A stretch of 64,000 nucleotides of DNA, from assembly GCF_018860525.1 (NCBI RefSeq), contig NZ_JAHKPM010000035.1, positions 1-64,000 of the forward strand, given 5' to 3'. Origin of the DNA: Vibrio hepatarius. Lineage in GTDB: Bacteria; Pseudomonadota; Gammaproteobacteria; Enterobacterales; Vibrionaceae. A program made the position numbers and the translations under genes. The notes under the pieces are model-generated. The model worked only from the letters and a program-made list of their open reading frames with translations, was not told where the DNA came from and did no database searches. Positions 55,692 through 64,000 of the stretch are shown here, one piece after another; within the stretch, counting starts at the first letter, position 1, and every line of letters begins with the position of its first letter.

Positions 55692-56372
55692 CTAAAGAGA
55701 GAATAGCCGCTGAACGAAAAACATCGCAACGAACAGGGTAAAAAGTGCCACCCAAAGCTGAACTTTATGTACTGCCTTAGAAAACACAAGATGCCAGCAC
55801 CAGATAAGAACCGAAGTAATCAATAATGCAAAACCGCTCAGTAGAGCCTGAGTATTATCAACTAACACTTGCTGGTTTATCTGGGTACTTTTCACCAGAA
55901 CAACCAAGCTGAGCAACATGACTGATACTACTCCAGTAACAGGCAAAATACGGTGAAAGGCTTGTAAACGAGTCTTTGCCACAGTGAGGAGAAGGTGAGA
56001 AAACAGGGCGCCAAGCAACAATATTTCAACAAACACCTTGATTGCAGTCACAATATCAAATTGTTCGCTTATCACTATACCCACGTAAGAGAAGGCTAAG
56101 CCATTAGCGAGATGCATAGCCCAAAGCGGTCCCTGTACCCGCGTTTTCCCCGTTTGTACTTGAGAATAGAAATACGCAATGGCAAATACAACCACCATAG
56201 CTTCGATTTTCAGTGAGGCGACAGCAAGCCACATCAAAGCGATGGCGGGCAAAACTTTATGAATCCGCCCTCTTTGACCAGGACAGATATCCCCTTTCAC
56301 CAAAATAAGAGTTAATACTAATTGAGCACCCAAAAGCATAGGTGGAAAAAAGGATATAATAGGCTGAATCAT
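55692..56372 (-). CDS. integral membrane protein, unknown
   Basis: About 226 residues with seven or so hydrophobic segments and few charged loops (KGDICPGQRGRIHK; TVAKTRLQAFHR). I recognise no family with confidence; the segment order loosely recalls NnrS-like proteins. The ATG at 56372 is chosen as the best start before the first membrane segment; an in-frame TTG 48 bases earlier is possible. Single gene. Confidence 0.6.
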   Translation of the reverse strand: MIQPIISFFPPMLLGAQLVLTLILVKGDICPGQRGRIHKVLPAIALMWLAVASLKIEAMVVVFAIAYFYSQVQTGKTRVQGPLWAMHLANGLAFSYVGIVISEQFDIVTAIKVFVEILLLGALFSHLLLTVAKTRLQAFHRILPVTGVVSVMLLSLVVLVKSTQINQQVLVDNTQALLSGFALLITSVLIWCWHLVFSKAVHKVQLWVALFTLFVAMFFVQRLFSL

Positions 56373-56516
56373 CACTGCCAAAAAATTGTAGTTAATGTAT
56401 ATGGGAGCGAATAATAGCAAACATATGACTCAAACGGCTACTGCCATCCTCCTCACGCTTTAGAAAAGTACAGACATAAACCTTTTCTATCTATATGTGA
56501 TAAGTTGGGTGCTAGG

Positions 56517-58979
56517 CTAAATTGCGATTAAATGCCCAATAATAAACCGCTGCTCAACCACTCCTTTGAATCGAGAATCGCTATCGACAAGTACCCATGG
56601 TAATGGATGCATGCTTAGTAAGGTCTTAACTTCACAAAGAGGTAATTGCCAATCTAGAGTAGAATGATGAGCAGACATCATGCGATGTGCAGCTTTTTGC
56701 CAAATGCTCTGCTCTTTATTGGTCTCATGGTCAGTTCCCATACTGGGTGTCATATGTAAGTTCATCGCTCCCCTATCAATTAAGCCAACACACTGGTTAG
56801 ATTCAACTACAGGTAATACTTCGAGATCGTGTGCACCAAAATAATTGTAAATCAAAGACAGCGATTCTCCAGGGTCAACACGCGGCAAATTTGGTGTAAC
56901 CAGATCTAAAATCGTTCCATGCGTACTTTCTGCATTCCCATTTATCACAGGCAAAACACAATATTCATTCACCTTTTTCAGTTCATCAATAGATAATGCC
57001 TTAGAGAAAAAATACCCTTGGATACAATCGACACCTAAATCCCGCAACGTCATATATTCATTTTGTGTTTCTACCCCTTCGACAACCACTTTAAGTTTGA
57101 GTTTTTGTGCCAACTGAACAATCGTATTAACCACATGATACTGTCTGTTTTTAACGCCAATACCTTTAATTAGGCTCTGATCAATTTTAAGCACATCAAA
57201 ATAGTTTTTATTTAGATAATCAAACGAGGCAAAGCCAGTACCAAAATCATCAACTGCAATTGATACCCCAGCTTTACGTATTGAGGAGAGTAACGCTTCC
57301 TGATATCTATCACCCTCAAAATAAGCACTTTCGGTAAATTCAATCGTCATACTATCCATTGACACACCTGTTTTTTCAATAAGTTCAATGGAGTGGCTCA
57401 ATATTGTGCTAATGTCTTGCGTGGAATTGAATGAACGATTAACCGACAAGCCGACATGCTCACCAAATAGGCTCTGTAATTCTGCTAGGGTAGAAATGGC
57501 TTTGAGATTAACAATATCATCAAGCTCAACGACTTTATCAATATCTTCAACAATGCTAATGATTTCTTGTGTAGAAACCTTTATCTCTGGGTGTTGAGGA
57601 AAACGGCAAAGCGCCTCAAACTTATCAATTCGACCTTTCTTAATATCGACTATAGGTTGGAAAAAAACCTCAACCAGACCATTCGATATAACATCATTAG
57701 CCCAAATCTCTAATTTTTTGGTACGTTCAACTTGTGCGTGAAAATGTCGGTCATAAAACGCGACTCGTTTATTCTCCTCTAAGTGAAGTTCTAATAATGC
57801 TTGTAATGCATGGGACAGTAATTTCTTTGGTGCCACTGCTTTAGAGTCACTCAATGATACTCCTGTTAAACCGTGCTTTAAAGCCAATACAACCGGTATT
57901 TGAGCATGTTTAAAGCTGTGGAAAAATGCATTAATTGATTGCCTGATGATGCGAATATTTTCATACTCTTGGGTAATGTTTGCGCGCAAGACAACCGCAA
58001 AACGTCCCTCTCCAACATAGCTTGCAAGGGATACCAGCTTGTTTTCCATAATATAACTCGCGAACTGGCGTTTTACTTCAGGCCCATTTATAACCGGAAA
58101 CTGTGGCTGGAGAGCAAGCATAATATGAAGATTATTTTCACCTGTTTCTTCATTCTCCCTTTCCATTTTTCTAATAAAATTTTCGGCATCAGGCAGCTGA
58201 GTCAGTAAATCAACCCCACCAGCTTCTCGCCCATCGATACGTTGCAACTGATTAGATAAGTCAGTTGATAAACCTAAAAAATAAGATTCTCCATTACCTG
58301 GAGAAACTCTATGAATGGTCAATTCTTGAGGAAATGTTGTGCCATCCGCTTTTTTAGTGAGAATAACCCCATTCCAGTGGCCATCAGTCTCGATATTCTC
58401 CCATAGAGTCTGATAGAAATTTTCATGCAACTTTTTAGCATTAAAAACACTGGTTTTTAAACCAATGAGATCTTCCAACACATACCCCGTAGTTTTTTCA
58501 AAATGACGATTGCAGGCTAATATACGTGTTTTATTATCAGTCACTAATATGCCATGGTGTTGGTTCTCGAATATAGAGTAAAATAATTCTGCTGCAACAA
58601 CACCAGAAGGGATAACTAAACAAGGTAACACCGTGCCTTTTAACAATGATTGGCTTTCTGCTGTAATTCTAAATTCTACATAGCTAAAAAGACTGTTAGG
58701 CGTCATTACACAGCAGTGGAAATAGCGTGTTTTATGTGAAGCAATGACAGATTTGAACACAGCACGAGCTTTACACCTCTGTGCCTTAGGTAATAATTTT
58801 AGCAATTTCTTAGCTGCAATCGACGATTGCGAGTGCCCAAAAAGTGAACTCATCGCTTCGGGGTCACAACTAAACTCCTGCTTAACCAGATCAAGCTGCC
58901 ATACATAACTTTTGTATTTATGCCAACGAGATGATTGCTTAGATCCAGATATAACCACGTCTGAATGACTTTTCTCCAT
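56517..58979 (-). CDS. PAS-GGDEF(degenerate)-EAL-CBS c-di-GMP phosphodiesterase
   Basis: An 820-residue cytoplasmic signalling protein. The N-terminal region is unassigned (1-130). A PAS domain (about 132-245; LFYSIFENQHHGILVTDN) is followed by a degenerate GGDEF domain (about 270-410) whose signature loop is GEGRF (323-327), so it has no cyclase activity. An intact EAL domain (about 425-665) has EALCR (455-459), DDFGTG (577-582), a KID Lys near 598 and VEGVE near 634. A C-terminal pair resembling CBS repeats (about 690-815) follows. It should hydrolyse c-di-GMP, tuned by PAS and CBS ligands. Confidence 0.88.
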   Translation of the reverse strand: MEKSHSDVVISGSKQSSRWHKYKSYVWQLDLVKQEFSCDPEAMSSLFGHSQSSIAAKKLLKLLPKAQRCKARAVFKSVIASHKTRYFHCCVMTPNSLFSYVEFRITAESQSLLKGTVLPCLVIPSGVVAAELFYSIFENQHHGILVTDNKTRILACNRHFEKTTGYVLEDLIGLKTSVFNAKKLHENFYQTLWENIETDGHWNGVILTKKADGTTFPQELTIHRVSPGNGESYFLGLSTDLSNQLQRIDGREAGGVDLLTQLPDAENFIRKMERENEETGENNLHIMLALQPQFPVINGPEVKRQFASYIMENKLVSLASYVGEGRFAVVLRANITQEYENIRIIRQSINAFFHSFKHAQIPVVLALKHGLTGVSLSDSKAVAPKKLLSHALQALLELHLEENKRVAFYDRHFHAQVERTKKLEIWANDVISNGLVEVFFQPIVDIKKGRIDKFEALCRFPQHPEIKVSTQEIISIVEDIDKVVELDDIVNLKAISTLAELQSLFGEHVGLSVNRSFNSTQDISTILSHSIELIEKTGVSMDSMTIEFTESAYFEGDRYQEALLSSIRKAGVSIAVDDFGTGFASFDYLNKNYFDVLKIDQSLIKGIGVKNRQYHVVNTIVQLAQKLKLKVVVEGVETQNEYMTLRDLGVDCIQGYFFSKALSIDELKKVNEYCVLPVINGNAESTHGTILDLVTPNLPRVDPGESLSLIYNYFGAHDLEVLPVVESNQCVGLIDRGAMNLHMTPSMGTDHETNKEQSIWQKAAHRMMSAHHSTLDWQLPLCEVKTLLSMHPLPWVLVDSDSRFKGVVEQRFIIGHLIAI

Positions 58980-59172
58980 ATTGACTTGTCCTACTTTGCT
59001 GATGCCTACTGATAATATGATGTTAGCCGCATATTGGCAGGATTTTCGTTAAGCGGTTTGCAGCTTGAATATTTTTTACCCATTTCAAGCATTTTACTTC
59101 AACGTTTTATTGGGGTAGATAGCAAACAGACAAGTCGCTATAATTCGCGCTCCTTGAAGTAGAGATGATCAT

Positions 59173-61434
59173 ATGTACGGTAAAACAACCCCTATCCATG
59201 AATACAAAAAATACTGGGCGGAATGCTACGGTACTGCTCCATTCCTACCGACCAGTCGCAAGGAGATGGAAGCTCTTGGATGGGATAGCTGTGACATCAT
59301 CATAGTCACGGGAGATGCTTATGTTGACCACCCAAGCTTTGGTATGGCTGTCATAGGCCGATTACTTGAAGCTCAAGGTTTTAGAGTCGGGATCATCGCA
59401 CAACCTGAATGGCACAACAAAGATGCTTTCACACAATTGGGGCAACCCAATCTATTTTTTGGCATCACCGCTGGCAATATGGACTCAATGATCAACCGCT
59501 ACACCGCTGATCGAAAATTGCGTCATGATGATGCTTATACGCCAAATAATGAAGGCGGTAAAAGACCAGATCGAGCCACTCTTGTTTATTCTCAGCGCTG
59601 TCGTGAAGCTTATAAAGGGGTTCCAATTGTACTTGGTGGCATTGAAGCTAGCTTACGTCGTCTTGCTCATTATGATTATTGGTCAGACAAAGTTCGTCGT
59701 TCAATTTTATTTGACGCCAAAGCGGATATTTTGCTATTTGGTAACGCTGAGAGAGCATTAGTCGACGTTGCACACAAGCTCGCAGACGGTGAGAGTATTG
59801 CTAGCATGACCAATATACGTGGTACGGTTATCAGCTTACCTTCTGAACCTGAAGACTATAAGATCATTGATTCTTCACGCATTGAAAAACCTCGCAAAGA
59901 AGCATTTGTTCCGCCAAATCCCTATGTGGTGGAAGAGCAATGCGAAACCAAAGCTAAAGAACAAAACCAACAAGCAAAACCAATCACGATCCGGCCTTCA
60001 CGCCATGATGCAGCAACTACAGCCGTCCGCATTCCAAATTTTGAGAAGTTGAATAACGATCGGATTCTCTATGCTCATGCCAGTCGTATTATGCACTTAG
60101 AAACTAACCCTTATTCTGGCCGCGCTTTAATACAGCGTCATGGCGATCGTGAATTGTGGGTAAATCAAGCACCTATTCCTCTCTCAACGGCAGAAATGGA
60201 TTATGTATTTGGCCTTCCTTACGCAAGAACCCCTCACCCTCAGTACGGAAAAGCGAAAATTCCTGCATACGACATGATAAAAACATCCGTAAATATCATG
60301 CGTGGCTGTTTTGGGGGCTGTTCTTTTTGCTCAATTACTGAACATGAAGGGCGCATAATTCAAAATCGCTCACAAGAGTCCATCCTCAATGAGCTGGAAC
60401 AAATCAGAGATAAAGTACCTGGCTTTACTGGCACAATTTCAGATCTTGGCGGTCCAACAGCTAACATGTACCGCCTAGGTTGTAGTGACCCTAAAGCTGA
60501 GGCAAATTGTCGACGACCATCTTGTGTCTTCCCCGGAATTTGTAACAAACTCAACACAGATCACCAACATACTATCGACCTTTATCGTGCAGCACGTAAA
60601 GTCAAAGGTATCAAGAAGGTGATGATTGCGTCTGGTGTTCGCTATGACTTGGCGATCGAGTCTCCTGAATATGTTAAAGAGCTTGTGACCCATCATGTCG
60701 GGGGATACCTTAAAATCGCTCCAGAGCATACAGAGAAAGGACCACTTAATTTAATGATGAAGCCTGGGATGGGCACTTATGACAAGTTCAAAGAGATGTT
60801 TGAAAAATACAGCGCAGAAGCAGGGAAAAAACAATATCTTATCCCTTACTTTATTTCAGCGCATCCAGGCACTGAAGATGAAGATATGCTTAATCTAGCT
60901 CTATGGCTTAAGAAAAATGACTTTGAGTGCGATCAGGTACAAAACTTTTATCCATCGCCTATGTGTAATGCAACATCTATGTATTACTCAGAAACAAACC
61001 CACTCAAACGAGTGAAATACAAACAACGTGAGGACGTTCCTGTCGCGAAAGGTGAGCGCCAACGTCGTTTACACAAAGCTTTACTGCGCTACCATGATCC
61101 AGCAAATTGGCCCATCATCCGTGAAGCACTCATTCACATGGGTAAGAAGCACTTGATTGGTGATAAAACTAGCTGCCTCGTCCCCGAAGAAGACGTACAG
61201 GCATTAACTCCAGCTCAGCGAAGAAAATCTGGCAGGCATGGCGCAAACCGTTTCGCTACCAAACATACAAAAAGCCAACCTGGTTTTGAAAAAATGCATG
61301 GTAAAGAGAGTAATGTTAAGCGCAAACTTGGTACTAAAAGCACCAATAAATCTAGTAAAAACAATGCAAACACCAAGTCTGATGCTAACGCCAAGGGCAA
61401 TCACCAGGCAAAACGCAGCAAGAAATACCACTAA
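59173..61434 (+). CDS. ygiQ: YgiQ family radical SAM protein
   Basis: A 753-residue protein. The N-terminal Rossmann-like domain ([17 protein letters not shown], about 37-53) precedes a radical SAM core with the 4Fe-4S motif CFGGCSFC in [18 protein letters not shown] (about 377-394). The C-terminal tail (about 690-753) is Lys/Asn/Ser-rich and low complexity. YgiQ proteins are conserved but their reaction is not established. A terminator hairpin with a T-run follows. Confidence 0.93.
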   Translation: MYGKTTPIHEYKKYWAECYGTAPFLPTSRKEMEALGWDSCDIIIVTGDAYVDHPSFGMAVIGRLLEAQGFRVGIIAQPEWHNKDAFTQLGQPNLFFGITAGNMDSMINRYTADRKLRHDDAYTPNNEGGKRPDRATLVYSQRCREAYKGVPIVLGGIEASLRRLAHYDYWSDKVRRSILFDAKADILLFGNAERALVDVAHKLADGESIASMTNIRGTVISLPSEPEDYKIIDSSRIEKPRKEAFVPPNPYVVEEQCETKAKEQNQQAKPITIRPSRHDAATTAVRIPNFEKLNNDRILYAHASRIMHLETNPYSGRALIQRHGDRELWVNQAPIPLSTAEMDYVFGLPYARTPHPQYGKAKIPAYDMIKTSVNIMRGCFGGCSFCSITEHEGRIIQNRSQESILNELEQIRDKVPGFTGTISDLGGPTANMYRLGCSDPKAEANCRRPSCVFPGICNKLNTDHQHTIDLYRAARKVKGIKKVMIASGVRYDLAIESPEYVKELVTHHVGGYLKIAPEHTEKGPLNLMMKPGMGTYDKFKEMFEKYSAEAGKKQYLIPYFISAHPGTEDEDMLNLALWLKKNDFECDQVQNFYPSPMCNATSMYYSETNPLKRVKYKQREDVPVAKGERQRRLHKALLRYHDPANWPIIREALIHMGKKHLIGDKTSCLVPEEDVQALTPAQRRKSGRHGANRFATKHTKSQPGFEKMHGKESNVKRKLGTKSTNKSSKNNANTKSDANAKGNHQAKRSKKYH

Positions 61435-61454
61435 AATATAGATGCCTATACATT

Positions 61455-61490
61455 AAAGAGCACTTGATACAACAATCTAATGCTCTTTTT
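61455..61490 (+). terminator. terminator after ygiQ
   Basis: An 8-bp stem (AAAGAGCA / TGCTCTTT) is followed by a T-rich tail, 20 bases after the ygiQ stop. Confidence 0.65.
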
Positions 61491-61505
61491 CATAGGTAGG
61501 GGGGG

Positions 61506-62588
61506 TTAAGCGTTGTCAGCAGCAAATTCTTGCATGAATTCTACCAGTGCTTTCACTCCCTCTAGCGGCATCGCATTATAAATTGATGCGCGCATTCCTC
61601 CTACTGCCCTATGCCCTTTAAGCGAAACGAGACCTCTTTCTGATGCTTGAATGAGGAAAAGTTCATCTAATTCAGGTTTCGCAAGCTGGAAAGGTACATT
61701 CATGCGAGAGCGGTTCTGAGTATGCACACCATTTGCGTAAAATTCAGAACTGTCGATATAGTCATACAAGACCCTAGCTTTCTCAACGTTTCTTTGCTCA
61801 ATAACCTCTATTCCACCCTGCTCTTTCAGCCATTTGAAGACTAAGCCTGATAGATACCAAGCAAAAGTTGGTGGGGTATTAAACATTGAGTCCTTTTCCG
61901 CTAAAACCTTATAGCTAATAAAACTTGGTAAAAGATCATGAGCCAAATCAAGCAAATCATCACGAACAATGGCAATACAAATCCCAGCTGGGCCTATGTT
62001 TTTCTGAGCACCAGCGTAAATGACACCATATTGTGAAACATCTATCTTACGTGAAAGTATGTTAGAAGACATATCAGCAACAATAGGGAGATGTGTGTCA
62101 GGAAGATCCGATATTTCAATCCCATCAATCGTTTCATTTGGGCAGAAATGGACATAGGCAGACTGAGGATCTATCTTCCAATCCGATGGATTAATAACCG
62201 CCACATTACCGTCTTTTGTTGTTTTCGCCTCAAACACGTCCACAACACAGTATTTTCCAGCTTCTTTTACTGCGCTCTGGGCCCAATAACCTGCATCTAT
62301 GTAAGTGGCTTTTTTAGCACTTCCAAGCAAGTTAAGAGGAACAGCAGCAAATTGTGCGCGAGCGCCGCCTTGACAGAATAGAACTTTGTAGTTGTCTGGT
62401 ATACAAAGTAAGTCCCGAAGATCCTGTTCTGCTTCCTCAGCCACTTTAATAAACTCTTTACTACGATGACTAATTTCCATCACTGAAGTTCCAAGCCCAT
62501 TCCATTCAATGAATTCTGCTTGCGCTGTTTGCATGACTTCTCTAGGCAGACCTGCTGGGCCAGCACTAAAGTTATATACATTCTCCAT
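61506..62588 (-). CDS. serC: phosphoserine aminotransferase SerC
   Basis: A 360-residue fold-type I PLP enzyme converting 3-phosphohydroxypyruvate to phosphoserine (serine pathway; also 4-phosphothreonine for pyridoxine). It starts [14 protein letters not shown]. The substrate segment is [10 protein letters not shown], the PLP lysine lies in [12 protein letters not shown] and the C-terminal substrate arginines are in [15 protein letters not shown] 62588 with AAGGA upstream is preferred over an in-frame TTG two codons earlier. Transcribed alone. Confidence 0.97.
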   Translation of the reverse strand: MENVYNFSAGPAGLPREVMQTAQAEFIEWNGLGTSVMEISHRSKEFIKVAEEAEQDLRDLLCIPDNYKVLFCQGGARAQFAAVPLNLLGSAKKATYIDAGYWAQSAVKEAGKYCVVDVFEAKTTKDGNVAVINPSDWKIDPQSAYVHFCPNETIDGIEISDLPDTHLPIVADMSSNILSRKIDVSQYGVIYAGAQKNIGPAGICIAIVRDDLLDLAHDLLPSFISYKVLAEKDSMFNTPPTFAWYLSGLVFKWLKEQGGIEVIEQRNVEKARVLYDYIDSSEFYANGVHTQNRSRMNVPFQLAKPELDELFLIQASERGLVSLKGHRAVGGMRASIYNAMPLEGVKALVEFMQEFAADNA

Positions 62589-62660
62589 TCCCAAATTCCT
62601 TGCTTATACTTCAAAAAGGTTTAGGGGATTAATACCATGTTTTTCGATGTATAAAAAGCA

Positions 62661-62688
62661 AGAAAAGAGGTCTTACAACCTCTTTTCT
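62661..62688 (-). terminator. terminator after DUF945 gene
   Basis: An 11-bp stem (AGAAAAGAGGT / ACCTCTTTTCT) lies 25 bases past the DUF945 stop on the minus strand and is followed by CTTGCTTTTTAT. Confidence 0.6.
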
Positions 62689-62712
62689 CATGAAACAACA
62701 CAAAGTAGATGA

Positions 62713-63981
62713 TTAAGGCTGAGTAACTGCGGGGAACAATAAAGCTATTAAAGGAATTTTTTGACCGCTCTCAAACACTATGTTGCCATCTTTCAACTGA
62801 GCTTTAAGCTGATACCCTTCCTCTTTCTGGAAGATAAACTCTTGAACTAATGCTTCATCAACGCCTTGCTTAATAAATGGATATTGCTCCACAAGGCCAT
62901 TAGAAAAGAAGGTATCAAGGTCACCTGTTAGAGCAGGTAAAAGCTTAGCGGGGTTTTTAGTAATATCATTTGTACCTACCGGAACGGTCACTTTTCCAAC
63001 ACTGTTAAACTCACCGTTATCACCCAATGTCATCGTCATCTTATTCAATGAAAGGTAGAATCCTTTATCAAATAGAATATCAACATAAGGCATTGCTTCT
63101 TGAATATCTTCGGGTGCTAATACCGGACTATTTTGATAAAGACTAATTAGATGGTTAAATGAGCTACTGTCGAAACCTCCAAACTCCAGATCAAGCTCAA
63201 CATTCTCGATTTTACCTTCCGGCATGTGCAATTTAGAGATATTTACCACATGCTGACTGTCGACACGCGAAGACGCGTCATCAAGTGATGAAGAAAACTG
63301 ATACTTAGCATCTTCCATCGTAAACAAGGAAGACTGCTGCGCATCAGAAACTTTTACGTCAGTAATACTTATTTCTTGCTCACCTAACCAAAAATTATCC
63401 TGCTTTCGGCCACTTCCCGAGCCTTTAACTTCTGATATCAGCATTTTTTCACCAGAGTTAAAGTCGATTTCGATCGAAGGAATATTTAAGTCATAGCTCA
63501 CTTCCCCGAGCACAGTCAGATGCCCTTTGAGAGTTGAGGAAGTGACAGATATCATCGCAGCATCGTCTCCCTCTGAAGATTGATGCCAATTACCCAGCTC
63601 AAGTGAATAGTCCGTGTTGCCATTAAGCTGAGTAACCGTAGTCAGTGCCAACGGAAAGCGTTCTCTATCCTCTAAAGTCGACTCTGCCTGCAAACTTAAT
63701 AGCCCATGAGTAACGTGGCTATTTACGACGAACTCTGTTGGCAAACCATCCAATTCTAACTCCTTTGCTAGAATTGGGTCTACCACCGTGTAACGAGTTG
63801 TTACTTCAGAAGATAGATAACCTCGATCATAGGAGACAACCTCAGCCTTGATAGATTCATTATTTAAATGAGCAACCCCATCCTCAATAACATTTTGCCC
63901 AATTTGACCAACAGCCAAAGGCCAGCATAGTACTAATGCAATCGCGCCACCAATAGCGCCATATTTTTTCAATTGATGCAT
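62713..63981 (-). CDS. DUF945 (YdgA-like) membrane-anchored protein
   Basis: A 422-residue protein. An N-terminal hydrophobic anchor (GAIGGAIALVLCWPLAVGQ, about 8-26) is followed by a long beta-rich periplasmic part typical of DUF945/YdgA: VVSYDRGYLSSEVTTRYTV and LPTEFVVNSHVTHGLLSL, and later EVSYDLNIPSIEIDFNSGEK. The family is conserved in Gammaproteobacteria and may help envelope lipid or protein handling; the function is not known. It begins close to the right edge of the window. Confidence 0.85.
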   Translation of the reverse strand: MHQLKKYGAIGGAIALVLCWPLAVGQIGQNVIEDGVAHLNNESIKAEVVSYDRGYLSSEVTTRYTVVDPILAKELELDGLPTEFVVNSHVTHGLLSLQAESTLEDRERFPLALTTVTQLNGNTDYSLELGNWHQSSEGDDAAMISVTSSTLKGHLTVLGEVSYDLNIPSIEIDFNSGEKMLISEVKGSGSGRKQDNFWLGEQEISITDVKVSDAQQSSLFTMEDAKYQFSSSLDDASSRVDSQHVVNISKLHMPEGKIENVELDLEFGGFDSSSFNHLISLYQNSPVLAPEDIQEAMPYVDILFDKGFYLSLNKMTMTLGDNGEFNSVGKVTVPVGTNDITKNPAKLLPALTGDLDTFFSNGLVEQYPFIKQGVDEALVQEFIFQKEEGYQLKAQLKDGNIVFESGQKIPLIALLFPAVTQP

Positions 63982-64000
63982 GTTTTATCTTTACTCATGT

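Overview
The window looks like chromosomal DNA of a Vibrio or close relative (Vibrionaceae, Gammaproteobacteria). The housekeeping genes (hrpA, metE/metR, ygiQ, serC, umuDC), the marine-type families (HopJ, VF530, BCCT transporter, TerB-like protein, DUF945) and the abundance of chemotaxis and c-di-GMP proteins all fit. I see no tRNA, rRNA, CRISPR array or replication origin.

Layout. 0-12 kb is ordinary backbone: an outer-membrane barrel, hrpA, a MipA/OmpV-like protein, a PhoD-like phosphatase, a TerB-like protein, an AmpD-like lipoprotein and an FAD monooxygenase. At 12.05-12.46 kb a HopJ gene is cut and fused to the tail of a degenerate IS481-type transposase. From 12.49 to 24.2 kb nine genes lie on the minus strand: 2OG-Fe(II) oxygenase, aminotransferase, NAD_binding_9 FAD protein, isochorismatase-like protein, MFS transporter, cupin, fused LeuD-LeuC dehydratase, LeuA paralogue and AvtA-type aminotransferase. 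This A+T-rich block is followed by two tiny genes and an intact IS481-like element (25.35-26.55 kb) whose inner terminus resembles that of the left relic. Beyond it lie a multiply broken chemotaxis-receptor gene and a rhodanese gene of visibly higher G+C content.

From 29.5 kb backbone resumes: DUF4440, GNAT, VF530, a periplasmic binding protein, a BCCT transporter, a periplasmic sensor next to a methyl-accepting chemotaxis protein, a DEDDh exonuclease, a DUF2760/Hsp70/Hsp70 trio, a LexA-controlled umuDC operon, a permuted NlpC/P60-like protein, a membrane-bound AraC regulator, a DsbA paralogue, OhrR, the divergent metE/metR pair with MetJ boxes, an EAL protein, ygiQ, serC and a DUF945 protein.

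How the genes may work together. The 12.5-24.2 kb cluster has the enzymes for 2-oxo-acid chain extension (LeuA condensation with acetyl-CoA, LeuCD isomerisation) and amination (two aminotransferases). It also has tailoring enzymes (an arginine/asparagine-hydroxylase-like oxygenase, a flavoprotein, an isochorismatase-fold protein lacking the usual cysteine, a cupin) and an exporter. There is no LeuB and no NRPS or PKS. My best inference is a small non-proteinogenic amino acid, possibly an antimetabolite, made by a mobile cluster that borrows the host LeuB or does not need one. The product is unknown, and this is the main candidate for an undescribed system here.
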